Shown: positions 9,249 through 19,487 of the stretch, piece by piece
Layout: each line of letters starts with the position of its first letter
Numbering within the stretch: position 1 is the first letter of the stretch
Assembly: GCF_000317535.1 (NCBI RefSeq)
Contig: NC_019757.1
Span: forward strand, 4,429,501 to 4,493,500
Length of the DNA stretch: 64,000 nt
Source of the DNA: Cylindrospermum stagnale PCC 7417
GTDB taxonomy: Bacteria > Cyanobacteriota > Cyanobacteriia > Cyanobacteriales > Nostocaceae
Reading direction: 5' to 3'
Made by a program: the position numbers and the translations under genes
Notes under the pieces: generated by a model
Database searches by the model: none
What the model saw: only the letters and a program-made list of their open reading frames with translations
Told to the model about the DNA's origin: nothing

Positions 9249-9944
9249 ATGAATAACCAGCACTATTCCTTAAAAATGCAGCGCTTGCAAGAGCTTTTAG
9301 TTACTACTTTATTAGGCGATATTCCCACAATTGCTCTAGGAACGAAGTTACGAAATTTTGTGTATAAGGGTATTTTCGGCTACATGGGCAGCCAAGTTTT
9401 TATTCAAAATGGTGTTGAATTTATCAATACGAATGGTATCGAAATTGGCAATGGAGTATACCTATTTAAAGGTGTGCGTCTAGATGCCAAAGGACATCCC
9501 AATAATCGAATTCATTTAGGAAATCGGGTGGCGATTGAGCGTAACGTAGATATAGGATCTTTGGAAGATACGTATATACACATTGATGAAGATACCTTCA
9601 TTGCTCCGGACGTGTGTATTTCTGGGCCTGGAGACATCAAAATTGGTAAGCACTGTATGATAGCGGCTCACTCTGGAATATATGCGAATAATCACATTTT
9701 TTCTGATCCGTTTTCACCAATAAAACAGCAAGGCGTTACTCGCAAGGGAATAGTGATTGAGGATGATTGTTGGCTAGGACATGGGGTGACAGTATTAGAT
9801 GGCGTTACCATTGGTCAAGGCAGCGTTATCGGTGCGGGAGCAGTTGTTAATAAAGATATTCCTCCCTTTTCTGTTGCTGTAGGTACGCCTGCAAGAGTGA
9901 TCAAAAGCCGAATTGCTAAGGATTTAGTCAAATTTCCCGACTGA
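9249..9944 (+). CDS. Hexapeptide-repeat acyltransferase
   Basis: About 231 residues built of left-handed beta-helix hexapeptide repeats: IEIGNGVYLFKGVRL, IHLGNRVAIERNVDIG, IHIDEDTFIAPDVCISG, IKIGKHCMIAAHSGI. They end in the conserved VIGAGAVVNKDIPPFSVAVGTPARVIK signature of the maltose/colanic-acid acetyltransferase class. The histidine in AAHSGIYANNH is the likely catalytic base region. Such enzymes transfer acetyl or other acyl groups to sugars in exopolysaccharide or lipopolysaccharide synthesis; the acceptor is unknown. No glycan cluster surrounds it. The ATG at 9249 is preferred over the GTG two codons upstream. Confidence 0.85.
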   Translation: MNNQHYSLKMQRLQELLVTTLLGDIPTIALGTKLRNFVYKGIFGYMGSQVFIQNGVEFINTNGIEIGNGVYLFKGVRLDAKGHPNNRIHLGNRVAIERNVDIGSLEDTYIHIDEDTFIAPDVCISGPGDIKIGKHCMIAAHSGIYANNHIFSDPFSPIKQQGVTRKGIVIEDDCWLGHGVTVLDGVTIGQGSVIGAGAVVNKDIPPFSVAVGTPARVIKSRIAKDLVKFPD

Positions 9945-10269
9945 CAACTCCTAGTCGCATGGCTTTTTCTTCCTTCTCGAGTGATGCAGAGGAAGTTTCT
10001 CAGATGGGAAACCTCTGCCGTTAACTAACGTCACAAAAGAAAAGAGCCAGGAATTTTTGGGTAGCATCTACAAGTCAGACAAACCATAGTGCCAGATCAG
10101 AGCCAAACACTAGACCTGTCCGAAAGTGCTGGGTTGGAGGCACGTTATCCTCTCTCATCTGAGTCCTCCAAAAAAGGACGAGATGCGGGTAATATAAAGG
10201 AGCTATCTTTTCTGCATAGCAGATTACTGAAAGAAAGCTTCTTTTGTCATACCCCTGGGAGATATTTCT

Positions 10270-10386
10270 ATGGTGACTTTAAAAATCGCTGTTTATATTG
10301 TTGTTGCGTTCTTCGTAGGTATTTTTGTCTTTGGGTTTTTGTCGAATGACCCAGCTCGTAACCCTGGTCGTCGGGATTCAGAGTAA
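10270..10386 (+). CDS. psbI: Photosystem II reaction centre protein I (PsbI)
   Basis: A 38-residue protein, too short for usual ORF cut-offs: [16 protein letters not shown], then the end of one transmembrane helix (GIFVFGFL), then [14 protein letters not shown]. The hydrophobic helix, the [10 protein letters not shown] motif and the length match PsbI, which sits next to D1 and CP43 in thylakoid photosystem II and helps assembly and stability. A good ribosome-binding site (tgggaga) lies seven bases upstream of the ATG. The gene is alone, followed by a strong nested hairpin and then the OstA-like gene. Identification is from direct translation. Confidence 0.95.
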   Translation: MVTLKIAVYIVVAFFVGIFVFGFLSNDPARNPGRRDSE

Positions 10387-10502
10387 AAATTCGACAAATA
10401 ACCCCCGACTGCTGGAAGGCGGAAGACACTAAACGCCACAGATACTGGTTGCGAGTCATACTCATAGCAACACAGTGTCATCCTCCTGGCGACTTGCTGC
10501 GG

Positions 10503-10567
10503 GTAGGCAGAAGGCAAAAGTCGGAAGGCAAATGTGTAATTCATCCTTCCGGCTATTGTTTGCCTAC
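10503..10567. repeat. Nested inverted repeat between psbI and the OstA-like gene
   Basis: Two concentric arms: gtaggca (10503-10509) pairs with tgcctac (10561-10567), and cggaagg (10522-10528) pairs with ccttccg (10545-10551). The structure could end psbI transcription, or it could be a dispersed repeat; no T-run follows it. Confidence 0.5.
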
Positions 10568-10591
10568 TTGCTAGTTTGATTTTGCCCAGAT

Positions 10592-13504
10592 ATGCTTCAT
10601 CCAGTTCTGCCGCCTAACCCACCTTCTATTCTCGAACCTTTAAAACCTGGAAATCCTATCTCATCTGCTGTAGTTGTAGAGGCTAAGACTGAGACACAGC
10701 AAGTTGCGAGCCAAGGAAACAAGGGAACCCTTCGGCGTTTACCAACTCCCATCAAGGCAAATCAGGATGATGTAGTAGTTGCCGAAACCCTATCCACACT
10801 CCCTAGACCAGAAACCTTTCCACCGGAATTTTCCTCCCTCACGGCTCCTAGAAGTGCAGCACTTTTGGGAAAGCCGCTGGCAGTTGGTTATCCAAAACCA
10901 ACACTAGCTGATATTGATGACGGTAGCAGCCTAAATACACCAGCCGCTACATTTCCTCAAGTTAATAGTGAAGTTGCCCCAACAGTTATCAACAGTAATT
11001 CTGAGTTGCATTCCCAGATAGATTTTGGGACAAATGAGGAGGCTGGGGCAAAAAAAACTCCCCCTGCTCAGTCGCGACAACTGAATACAACCTCGTCTCA
11101 GAATTTATTGCCGTCTAAGTCACAATTGGTATTATCCAAGCCGCTGTCAGTTGCTGATCCCCAGCCTTCAGCATCTAATACTGATGACGGTAGCAGCCTA
11201 AATACACCAGCCACTACATTTCCTCAAGTTAAGAGTGAAGTTGCCCCAACAGTTATCAACAGTCATCCTGCTGAGTTGCATTCCCAAATAGACCCTGGGC
11301 AAGCTCTTGAGACTGGGGTAAAAAGAACTCCCCCTGCCCAGGCTCAACAACAGAATTTATTGCCGCCTAAGTCACAATTTGTCGCTGAAAAATTAGCCCA
11401 GCCAATAGCGCAAAGTGTTATTACTACACAGGATTCGGGGGGTAAAATTAATCTCTCTGTATCTACTCCCGAAAATAAACCGAGTTCTCAACTAGTACAA
11501 AATATTATCGAGTTCAAGTCTCGTAGCCAGACTAATGAGTCATCAACACCCTCTACTATAGAATTCCAGCCCCGCACCCAAGCAACTCCACCCCAGGGGG
11601 GAAACACAAAACCGCCACAAAGTCAACCATCTGGGACAACGCCACCAGTGACACAGCGGATTGTGGAAGTGACATCTGATCGCCAGGAATATGATGAGCA
11701 GCGGCGGATTGTCACGGCTGTGGGTAATGTGGTGGTGCGATTTGATGGGGCGGTGGTGGATGCCGATCGCCTACAGGTAAATTTGGACAACTTAATTGCC
11801 GTGGGTGAAGGTAACGTGGCCTTAACTAGGGGTGATCAGGTACTGCGGGGACAACGCTTTACCTATAACTTTGTGCAAGATAGTGGGGAGTTGGAAAATG
11901 GTAGTGGTGAAATTTATGTACCCACAACGTCAACAGATTTTGCTTTCTTATCCACCGATGTGACGGCGGGTGGTGTGCCCAAATCCCCGCCAAGCGATCG
12001 CATTCGCGCTAATCAGCCCGTTACTGGTGTGGGCAGTCCGGGAGGACTTGATTTTAGCTTTGGTGGTGGGGCTGGCGCGAGCAACATCCCGCCGCCGAAA
12101 GCGGGAGGTGTTGTCAATCGGCTACGATTTGAAGCTCAACGGATTGATTTCTACCCGCGCGGTTTCCAAGCAAGGAATGCACGGATTACCAATGACCCAT
12201 TTTCACCTCCAGAACTAGAGATTCGGGCATCTAAGGTCACCTTGACGCGGGAAGCACCCTTAATTGACCGCATCACCACCCAAAATCAGCGCTTAGTATT
12301 TGACCAAAAAGTCCCTGTACCGATTCCAGTGGATCAACGGACGATTGATAGACGAGAGCGGGAAGTTACTCCAGCACTTGTTTCCTTTGGTTTTGATGGA
12401 GATAAGCGGGGCGGTTTGTTTATTGAGCGCGGCTTTGAACCGACAAATACAGACAAGACACGCTGGAGCATCACACCCCAGTTTTTTGTACAAAAAGCTC
12501 TGCAAGATGGGGGTAACTTAGGAGCGCTATTTGGCGTGAAGACAAAGCTGAATGCTGTTTTGAATCCAAAGACTAGCGTCCAAGGCACTGGAGAGTTAAC
12601 CAGTTTCGACTTGACCGATGTAGAAAATAATTTGCGGGGGAGTTTGCGGTTGCGCCAGACTTTAGGCGATCGCAATCCCCATTTATTGAATTTAGAATAT
12701 AGCTATCGCGATCGCCTTTACAACGGTACCCTCGGCTATCAAACAGTCCAAAGTAGTCTTGGCGGCATCATCACCTCTCCGGTAATTCCTTTAGGGAAAA
12801 GTGGCATTAACCTAAGCTATCAAGGCGGCGCTCAATATATCGACGCTAACACCGATCGCCAAGACTTACTCAAGCCAAAAAGAGAAAACGATCGCATCTC
12901 TCTAGGTCGCTTACAAGGTAGTGCTGCCCTCAGTAGTGGACTACTGCTATGGCAAGGAAAAGCATTGCCACCCACTCGCACTGGTGGATTACGATACACA
13001 GCTAATCCTGTGGTTCCTTACTTGCAAGCTTTCGCTGGACTCACAGGCACTTCCAGCTACTACACCAATGGTGAAAATCAAAGCACCTTGACTGGGACAA
13101 TCGGTTTAGCGGGACAGATTGGGCATTTTTCCCGACCTTATTTAGACTATACCGGCTTTAATATCAGTTATTCCCAAGGTTTCAATAGTGGTTTATCGCC
13201 CTTTTTGTTCGATCGCTCTGTTGATAACAGAGTGCTCAGTGCTGGGATATCACAGCAAATCTATGGGCCATTTCGCTTAGGTTTTCAAACGTCAGTTAAC
13301 TTAGATACAGGCAGAGAAACTAGCACTGACTACATTTTGGAATATAGCCGCCGCACCTATGGACTCGTCTTACGTTACAATCCGGTACTGGAATTAGGTG
13401 GCTTCAGCATCCGCATTAGTGACTTTAATTGGACTGGCGGTACTGATCCCTTTTCTGGAGACGATGTTAAGCCAGTTGTGGGTGGCGTACGACAGGATAA
13501 TTAA
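10592..13504 (+). CDS. OstA/LptD-like outer-membrane protein with DUF3769
   Basis: 970 residues. The first 360 are low-complexity, proline/serine/threonine-rich and carry an 89-residue internal duplication. An OstA/LptA-like beta-jellyroll follows (about 365-455: VEVTSDRQEYDEQRRIVTA, VVVRFDGAVVDADRLQVNL, LTRGDQVLRGQRFTYN). The rest is a DUF3769 beta-barrel rich in alternating residues and ending in a predicted strand region (YGLVLRYNPVLELGGFSIRI). In the family this is the cyanobacterial candidate for the LptD-type lipopolysaccharide assembly protein in the outer membrane. I see no clear N-terminal signal peptide from this start (MLHPVLPPNPPS), which is odd for an outer-membrane protein, though common in annotated relatives. 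Confidence 0.85.
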   Translation: MLHPVLPPNPPSILEPLKPGNPISSAVVVEAKTETQQVASQGNKGTLRRLPTPIKANQDDVVVAETLSTLPRPETFPPEFSSLTAPRSAALLGKPLAVGYPKPTLADIDDGSSLNTPAATFPQVNSEVAPTVINSNSELHSQIDFGTNEEAGAKKTPPAQSRQLNTTSSQNLLPSKSQLVLSKPLSVADPQPSASNTDDGSSLNTPATTFPQVKSEVAPTVINSHPAELHSQIDPGQALETGVKRTPPAQAQQQNLLPPKSQFVAEKLAQPIAQSVITTQDSGGKINLSVSTPENKPSSQLVQNIIEFKSRSQTNESSTPSTIEFQPRTQATPPQGGNTKPPQSQPSGTTPPVTQRIVEVTSDRQEYDEQRRIVTAVGNVVVRFDGAVVDADRLQVNLDNLIAVGEGNVALTRGDQVLRGQRFTYNFVQDSGELENGSGEIYVPTTSTDFAFLSTDVTAGGVPKSPPSDRIRANQPVTGVGSPGGLDFSFGGGAGASNIPPPKAGGVVNRLRFEAQRIDFYPRGFQARNARITNDPFSPPELEIRASKVTLTREAPLIDRITTQNQRLVFDQKVPVPIPVDQRTIDRREREVTPALVSFGFDGDKRGGLFIERGFEPTNTDKTRWSITPQFFVQKALQDGGNLGALFGVKTKLNAVLNPKTSVQGTGELTSFDLTDVENNLRGSLRLRQTLGDRNPHLLNLEYSYRDRLYNGTLGYQTVQSSLGGIITSPVIPLGKSGINLSYQGGAQYIDANTDRQDLLKPKRENDRISLGRLQGSAALSSGLLLWQGKALPPTRTGGLRYTANPVVPYLQAFAGLTGTSSYYTNGENQSTLTGTIGLAGQIGHFSRPYLDYTGFNISYSQGFNSGLSPFLFDRSVDNRVLSAGISQQIYGPFRLGFQTSVNLDTGRETSTDYILEYSRRTYGLVLRYNPVLELGGFSIRISDFNWTGGTDPFSGDDVKPVVGGVRQDN
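10871..11392 (+). repeat. 267-base in-frame tandem duplication in the OstA-like gene
   Basis: The first unit runs 10871-11137 and the second from 11138 to about 11392. Both begin aagccgctg and share long near-identical blocks such as cggtagcagcctaaatacac (10921 and 11188, offset exactly 267 bases, i.e. 89 codons). The second copy carries small in-frame indels. Confidence 0.85.
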
Positions 13505-13534
13505 CAAATTCAAAATTCAAAATTCAAAATTCAA
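13505..13534. repeat. Heptameric short tandem repeat (aaaattc)
   Basis: Four consecutive copies of a 7-base unit (caaattc, then aaaattc three times) directly after the stop codon of the OstA-like gene, between two convergent genes. This is the STRR type known from heterocystous cyanobacteria. Confidence 0.8.
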
Positions 13535-13541
13535 TAATGGC

Positions 13542-15038
13542 TTAATTTGACTTAATGGGCAGAACAATGGTGAATGTAGTGCCGACATCAACTTGACTTG
13601 TCATCTTAATTTCGCCCTTGTGAGCGTCAACGCACCTTTTGACAATTACTAACCCCAATCCAGTACCATGAATTGATTGCACATTCGAGGCTCGATAGAA
13701 GGATTCAAAAAGTCGCTTCTTGTCTGCTTCCGGAATGCCAATTCCTTGATCTTGAATCTGAAAAGTTGCTACCCCCGTGACCGAGTCGCAGGTGAGGTCA
13801 AACAAAATCTTGCCACCTGGGAGAGAATACTTAACTGCATTAGAAAGTAAATTCCCGAACAGGTAATGTAAAAGTTGTTCATCCATCACAGCATCTGTGT
13901 GATCACTATGACAGGTAAAAACGATTTCCTGGGAGTTACTTTCAGTAGCCGAAAATTCCTGAATTAGCTCTTGAGAGAATTGCTTGAGGTTTAATGGAGC
14001 AGGGTGACACTCAAGTTTTACTGTCTCAGCCCGACCCATAAACAATACATCTTCCATGAGGTTTTTCATGGATTCCACAGCACCTTTAATTCGCTTGACA
14101 TAGGTTTCTCTTTTTCCTTCTGTCAAATTTGCCCCTTGCATTTCTATCAGTTCTACTGCCGATTGAATCACAGTCAAGGGATTACGAAATTCATGAGAAA
14201 CTGTAGAGATAAATAGGGACTTGAGCCGGTGGAGTTCTTGCTCCTTCTCTAAAGCTTGCTCTAGGAGTTGTGCTTGGCGCTTGGAGCTAAGATCCCAGAA
14301 AACAACGACTACACCGCTTATATCGTCAGGTTTCCGCCGCAGCGGTGAAGCACTATCGCCAATTGGCACTCTTTTGCCATCTCTGGTAATTAGAGAGGTG
14401 AATTCCCCCAAATAAACAACCCGTTGTTCCCGCAGTACTTTGGTAACAGGATTTTCTAGTGTAGCTTCTGTAACTTCATCGACAATATGCAGAACCTTCG
14501 ATACTTGTTTTCCGAGAGCATCTTTTTCCGTCCAGCCAGTTAGCATTTGGGCAGCGGGATTGATGAATGTGACGATTTCCTGCTCATTCGTGGCGATTAC
14601 AGCATCACTCATCGAGTTTAAAAGGGTTGCTAACTGGTCTCGATTCTCCCTCAGGTCACGTTCTAGCTGGTGTTTTAACAGGGCAATCTCTATCGCTATA
14701 CGTAAATCTTTTATAGTAAACGGTTTAACAACATAACCGAAAGGTTGAGTGATTTTGGCCCGTTCTAAAGTATTTTCATCACCATAAGCAGTGAGAAAAA
14801 TCACTGGTATATCTAAATGCTCACGAATATAACCAGCGGCAGTAATGCCATCCATTTCGCCTTTAAGCACAATATCCATTAACACTAGTTCTGGTTGAGT
14901 TGCTGATGCCTTGGCAATAGCAACTTTTCCTGAAGAAGCTGTACCTGTAACCATGTACCCTAGCTGATTGAGTTGGCTGGCAATAGTTCTAGCCACAATC
15001 ACTTCGTCTTCAACGACTAAAATTTTAGCTTGCCCCAT
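13542..15038 (-). CDS. Response regulator-PAS-histidine kinase hybrid
   Basis: 498 residues with an N-terminal receiver domain (ILVVEDE; phosphoacceptor Asp55 in LVLMDIVLKG; conserved Lys in VVKPF). A PAS domain follows (about 135-250), then a HisKA dimerisation domain with His282 (STVSHEFRNPLTV) and a HATPase_c domain with N, G1 and G2 boxes (NLLSNAVKYS, DQGIGIP, GTGLGLVIVK). There is no membrane segment, so it is a soluble kinase that can also receive phosphate. It starts seven bases after the stop of the upstream kinase gene, so the two are probably co-transcribed and work in one phosphorelay. The signal is unknown. Confidence 0.9.
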   Translation of the reverse strand: MGQAKILVVEDEVIVARTIASQLNQLGYMVTGTASSGKVAIAKASATQPELVLMDIVLKGEMDGITAAGYIREHLDIPVIFLTAYGDENTLERAKITQPFGYVVKPFTIKDLRIAIEIALLKHQLERDLRENRDQLATLLNSMSDAVIATNEQEIVTFINPAAQMLTGWTEKDALGKQVSKVLHIVDEVTEATLENPVTKVLREQRVVYLGEFTSLITRDGKRVPIGDSASPLRRKPDDISGVVVVFWDLSSKRQAQLLEQALEKEQELHRLKSLFISTVSHEFRNPLTVIQSAVELIEMQGANLTEGKRETYVKRIKGAVESMKNLMEDVLFMGRAETVKLECHPAPLNLKQFSQELIQEFSATESNSQEIVFTCHSDHTDAVMDEQLLHYLFGNLLSNAVKYSLPGGKILFDLTCDSVTGVATFQIQDQGIGIPEADKKRLFESFYRASNVQSIHGTGLGLVIVKRCVDAHKGEIKMTSQVDVGTTFTIVLPIKSN

Positions 15039-15045
15039 GAGATAT

Positions 15046-17532
15046 TTATTTATGCCCGGTTAACTGCGGAAATTCGATGTTGAATACTGTTCCTTGATTA
15101 CGTTCTACAGTAATATTGCCTTCTAGTTGTTCTGTTACCAAGTCATAAACTAACGAGAGACCCAGAGAATTGGTATTTCTCCAATTTAAATTATCTGGTA
15201 AACCAATACCATTATCTTGCACAGTCATCTGAATATTATTAGTAGTATTACGTAAAATAATGCTAATAGTACCGCCTTGTTTTCCAGGGAAAGCGTGCTT
15301 TAAGGCATTGGAGATTAATTCATTGATGATTAGCCCACAGGCAATAGCTTGATCAACATTTAAACTAACTGAATCTATGTTAGTTTCTAGACCGATTTTA
15401 CCAGGTACTATTTGATAAGAGATTAGCAGGTTTGCTGCCAAATTATTGATATAGTCAGCAACATCAAGTTGTCCAATATTTGGGGAAGTGTATAAGTTTT
15501 TGTGAATCAGAGATATGGACTCAATCCGATTTTGGCTTTCTCTCAAAGCTTTGATAATTTCAGGATCTTTGATGGTGTCAGACTGGAGTTGCAACAGACT
15601 AGAGACAATTTGCAAGTTATTTTTAACGCGATGATGAATCTCTTTTAACAGGACTTCTTTTTCAGCTAACGCACTTCTTAACTTCACTTCAGCTTTCTGT
15701 CTTTGGGCTAGTTCACTTTGTGCTTGTTGAAATATGCTGGATTGTTGAATAGCGATCGCTATTTGCACTGTCAGCTGGTCTAGCAAATCTAATTGACTTT
15801 CTTCCCAATCTCGTGGACTAGAGCATTGGTGAGCGATTAGTAAACCCCAAAGGCGGGTGCTAGCTTTGTCTCCACCTACTTCTACCAAAATCGGTACGAC
15901 TAAATTTGCTTTGACCTCAAACTGTGCCAACAACTTAAGATGGCAATCAGTTAGTCCGGCTTCGTAAATATTGGCGATCGCTTTTCTTAACCCTTGATGA
16001 TACTCTAGTCCGCCCCCTCTCTGAAAACACGTATCCAGAATATTTTTACCTAAAGCAACCGTCCATCCAGGTTCCACCGATTCTGCTACAACTGTACCGC
16101 TCATATCTGAAGAAAACTGAAAAACCACCACACGATCAACACGAAGTATATTTCGTACTTCTTGAACAGTGACATTCAGAATATCTTGGAGATTCAGAGA
16201 TTGACGAATCCGTTGAGCAACCGTTCGCATTAATTGCTCCCGTTCTGCCGTAGCTCTTAGGGCCTGTTCAGTTTGCTTGCGTCCTGTGATATCCTGTCCG
16301 ATACCTATGGTTTGACCATTGGTCAGCCTCACATTAGTCCAAGACGTATCTATTTCACGACCATCCCGCACCTGAGTTTTAAAGTCACCCCAAACACGTT
16401 GTGCAGAATTAACAAAATTAATCATATACTGATAATATTCAGGATTGGGATATAAAGCTTCTAAAACATCGCCAGTTTGGAAATCTTGAAATTTCCAACC
16501 AAGAACATGTTCCCACTCTTGGTTCACCCACTGGAGTTTACCGTTGATATCAATGAGTGCAATCATCAACGGAATGCTCTCAAATATCCTTTGAAGAAAC
16601 TCATTTTGCTCTTGGAGTTTTACAGCGGCATTTTTACGTTCAGTGATATCATAAATCACTGTCAAAATAACTAATTCTTTATTTAAACTTAAATACTGAA
16701 ACGAAGCAATAGCCCATAAATCACTACCATCTGCTCTTTTGAGTTTGACTTCATAATTATGAAGATAGCCGTTTTGGACAAGAGATTCCAAAAGTTTTTG
16801 TAAATCAACTAATTCGTGATATACATCTGAGATTTGACGATTAACTAAATCCTCAGAAGTAAAGCGAAATGTTTGCAAAAACTCTGAATTAGTGTATAAA
16901 ATCACCCCATCAGATATACGAAAAATAGCTAAGGGAACAGGAATAGCTTGAGTAATTGTGCTAAATCTAGCTTCACTATCGTAGAGATTTTGTTCTACTC
17001 GTTTGCGCTCTGTTAGCAGATGTAAATTACTTTGGCTAGCATCAATAATTTTTTGCCAATGTAAATCTAAATGCTTAACAACTAGATTTGCCAAGTTTTT
17101 TAATGCCGTTTGTTCCTTAAGGCTCAAATTGCGAGGATTAGAATCAATTACACAAAGAGAACCTAATGCAAAGCCACTAGAATTAATCAGACTAACTCCC
17201 CCATAGAAGCGGAAAAAAGGTTCTGATATCACCAAGGGATTTGCAGCAAACCTTTGATCTTCCAAAGTGTCTGGGATGATGAAAATTTCACTTTGGAGAA
17301 TAGTGTAACTACCAAAAAAAAGGCTACGAGGAATTTCTGGTATATTGAATCCAACTTTTGACTTGAACCATTCCCGTTCTGCATCGATGAAGCTAATTAA
17401 AGCAATCGGTGTTTCGCAAAAGTCCGCAGCAAGTTGAGCAATATCATCAAAAAATGCTTCAGATAGTGTATCTAAAATTTGATATTGATGCAGTACTTCT
17501 AGCCTTTGAATTTCATTTTTAGGAAATAGCAT
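15046..17532 (-). CDS. GAF-PAS-PAS-GAF sensor histidine kinase, HisKA_2 type
   Basis: 828 residues. Domains in order: GAF (about 20-165), a PAS domain with PAC (about 185-300), a second PAS (about 315-425), GAF (about 440-600, phytochrome-like [20 protein letters not shown]), HisKA_2 with the phosphoacceptor region [20 protein letters not shown] at about residue 633, and HATPase_c ([22 protein letters not shown]). The second GAF lacks an obvious chromophore cysteine in the usual context, so I do not call it a photoreceptor. It is cytoplasmic and followed after seven bases by the response-regulator hybrid kinase, a likely partner. Confidence 0.9.
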   Translation of the reverse strand: MLFPKNEIQRLEVLHQYQILDTLSEAFFDDIAQLAADFCETPIALISFIDAEREWFKSKVGFNIPEIPRSLFFGSYTILQSEIFIIPDTLEDQRFAANPLVISEPFFRFYGGVSLINSSGFALGSLCVIDSNPRNLSLKEQTALKNLANLVVKHLDLHWQKIIDASQSNLHLLTERKRVEQNLYDSEARFSTITQAIPVPLAIFRISDGVILYTNSEFLQTFRFTSEDLVNRQISDVYHELVDLQKLLESLVQNGYLHNYEVKLKRADGSDLWAIASFQYLSLNKELVILTVIYDITERKNAAVKLQEQNEFLQRIFESIPLMIALIDINGKLQWVNQEWEHVLGWKFQDFQTGDVLEALYPNPEYYQYMINFVNSAQRVWGDFKTQVRDGREIDTSWTNVRLTNGQTIGIGQDITGRKQTEQALRATAEREQLMRTVAQRIRQSLNLQDILNVTVQEVRNILRVDRVVVFQFSSDMSGTVVAESVEPGWTVALGKNILDTCFQRGGGLEYHQGLRKAIANIYEAGLTDCHLKLLAQFEVKANLVVPILVEVGGDKASTRLWGLLIAHQCSSPRDWEESQLDLLDQLTVQIAIAIQQSSIFQQAQSELAQRQKAEVKLRSALAEKEVLLKEIHHRVKNNLQIVSSLLQLQSDTIKDPEIIKALRESQNRIESISLIHKNLYTSPNIGQLDVADYINNLAANLLISYQIVPGKIGLETNIDSVSLNVDQAIACGLIINELISNALKHAFPGKQGGTISIILRNTTNNIQMTVQDNGIGLPDNLNWRNTNSLGLSLVYDLVTEQLEGNITVERNQGTVFNIEFPQLTGHK

Positions 17533-17658
17533 AGCTGCTGATATTATAAAAAAAACTTCCAGTAGGAATTTAATTTAGGCACCTTGGCGTTGCGTTGTAA
17601 CCAATGACTAATAATTAATTTATATGTGGCAGTTTAATTCCATATTTTAACTTAACAA

Positions 17659-17706
17659 ACCACAGATGAACACAGATATTTTAATTTATTGTTGTTGATC
17701 TGTGGT
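17659..17706. repeat. Inverted repeat accacagat / atctgtggt
   Basis: A perfect 9-base inverted repeat with a 30-base AT-rich loop lies in the 226-base gap between the SagB-like gene and the sensor kinase gene. The 'accacagatgaacacagat' wording is typical of dispersed repeats in these genomes, so I read it as a repeat, not an operator. Confidence 0.45.
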
Positions 17707-17758
17707 GATAAATAATAAAACGATGTTTTTGCAAGATATCTGTTCTTGGCGGTTCGTT

Positions 17759-19291
17759 TTATCTTGGTCTTCCCAGCGTGGTGATGTAGAGAACAGCTTC
17801 ATCAGCCGGAATTCCCAAAACTTCGTTTACTTGGTCATCAAAGAAGCCACCGATGCCGCTGACGCCTAAATTTAGGTGGATTGCGGCTAAATTCAGCTTT
17901 TGTCCCAAATGTCCGGCATCGAGATGTAAATAACGGTAAACGCGATCGCCATATTGTGCGATCGCTGATTTCAAATCGGCGGTATGAAACAGCACCGCTG
18001 CCGCATCCCGCCCCAATTCCTGCCCCAAACAAAGAAAGTGTAACTCTCGCCGGAAGTTTTTAAAGCGAATTTGTCGCAATTCCTGTGCTTTAGGCGCGTA
18101 ATAATAACAGCCTGAGTCCAGTCCTTTCACCCCAGAGACAGCAATAAAAGTTTCGATTAAATTTAGATCAAAGTAATCTGGTGAACTATCTAAATTTTGG
18201 TCGATGTAATTTTGTGGTTGATAAGTGAAATCAAGTAAAGCTTTCAGTTCACCAAAAGTTAATTCATCACCACTGTAGGCACGGGTAGAGCGACGTTTGA
18301 GTATGGTTTTATCCAGTTCTGACAGATTTTCTCCCCAGTCAATCTGCATGGTGACGGTGGGGATTTTCAGACAGAAAGGAAAGTTGTATTTATCCTCCAA
18401 GGTTTTTTCTTGTTTTACCTCCGGTAAATTCAACTTACCAGTTGTACCGGGTTCGATTTGGGTATGAAGATGAAAATATTTCAGCAGTTCCCCATCAGGT
18501 ACTTGCGGATAATTGGTTTCAGTCGCAGAAGGTAAAGCACTACGTCCCACAGGCAAATTTTGTTTGATATCTAACAAATCTGCCAAAGCCAAGACAGCCG
18601 TTGCGCCTTCCTGTTGGGGATCGATGTAAAGTAGATCGTTAACCGCTTCGTCTACAAAACCACCGATTAAATGGGGGCGATAATCGGCGATCGCAGCAGA
18701 TAACTCAATATTGCCCAACAAATGACCCGTATCCAAAAAAATCCGGCGATAAGCCCGATCTTCATAGCGCCATGCTGAACGATAGAAAACCGCAGTCGTA
18801 ATTATCGCCAGTTGGGTATTTTCTAAAGCTGGATGCCAAAAACAAGCGGCTTGCAAAGCTTGCCAAACATCACTTTCCCAATAATGCATCAGAGAATGAG
18901 TCCGACACTGGTAGTTATACAGTCCAGGTGGCAATAAGGGCGTCCCACGGGAAACCAGATACACCTCAGCCGGGTACAACCCCCCGGCGCTGGGGGAAGA
19001 TCGTAAATACACCGCACTACCCATAGAAGGCATTCTGGCTGTCAGTCCATAGCTGCGAAACAGCATTTGCGAAAGTCTCTGCCACCACTGAGCATCTGGA
19101 TTATCGGCAAGTCCCTCAAAGTTGTCTTGGATGTAGGGTTTGAGGTCAAAATCTGAGCCAATTTTGTACTCTTTGAACGGCACAGGCTGCTTAGACCAGT
19201 CCAACCGCTGATTTTTGGAGGCCAGGGTTTCGGGGTCGTATTTAGTCCGTTCGTGATAGTGCTGGGCAATAGATTGGTGTATTTCTGGCAT
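17759..19291 (-). CDS. SagB/ThcOx-type oxidoreductase with two nitroreductase domains
   Basis: 510 residues with two nitroreductase-like halves. The first (about 65-240) has RSSPSAGGLYPAEVYLV and a degenerate core; the second (about 310-510) has KRRSTRAYSGDELTFGELKAL, the FMN-phosphate-binding arginine/serine motif, and HLDAGHLGQKLNLAA with GIGGFFDDQVNEVLG. SagB/ThcOx enzymes are FMN-dependent dehydrogenases; some oxidise azolines to azoles in RiPP pathways, while stand-alone cyanobacterial copies have no known substrate. No YcaO or precursor-peptide gene is nearby, so a RiPP role is not supported here. Its stop codon lies beside a dispersed repeat (17744-17760). Confidence 0.82.
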   Translation of the reverse strand: MPEIHQSIAQHYHERTKYDPETLASKNQRLDWSKQPVPFKEYKIGSDFDLKPYIQDNFEGLADNPDAQWWQRLSQMLFRSYGLTARMPSMGSAVYLRSSPSAGGLYPAEVYLVSRGTPLLPPGLYNYQCRTHSLMHYWESDVWQALQAACFWHPALENTQLAIITTAVFYRSAWRYEDRAYRRIFLDTGHLLGNIELSAAIADYRPHLIGGFVDEAVNDLLYIDPQQEGATAVLALADLLDIKQNLPVGRSALPSATETNYPQVPDGELLKYFHLHTQIEPGTTGKLNLPEVKQEKTLEDKYNFPFCLKIPTVTMQIDWGENLSELDKTILKRRSTRAYSGDELTFGELKALLDFTYQPQNYIDQNLDSSPDYFDLNLIETFIAVSGVKGLDSGCYYYAPKAQELRQIRFKNFRRELHFLCLGQELGRDAAAVLFHTADLKSAIAQYGDRVYRYLHLDAGHLGQKLNLAAIHLNLGVSGIGGFFDDQVNEVLGIPADEAVLYITTLGRPR

Positions 19292-19487
19292 AGTAGTTTC
19301 AATAGTCTAGAGAAGTCCTTTTTTTGATCTTGGCATTCATCAGCCTCATTATTTCGTGTGAATTAGCACAATCCTCAGATAATAAATGTGCTTATCGGGA
19401 ATGAGTCAGCATTCTAGGGGGTGAAAGCGTATTTTCGCAGTACCATTTTTGAGAGATAGCTATCGCTCAAAAGCTGGATCTGCAATC

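Noticed and set aside
10089-10349. 86-codon plus-strand ORF over the psbI region
   Set aside because: It is a shadow frame of psbI, whose 38-residue product is unmistakable in the other frame.
17759-19291. RiPP (azole-forming) cluster around the SagB-like gene
   Set aside because: No YcaO, precursor peptide or protease gene is nearby.
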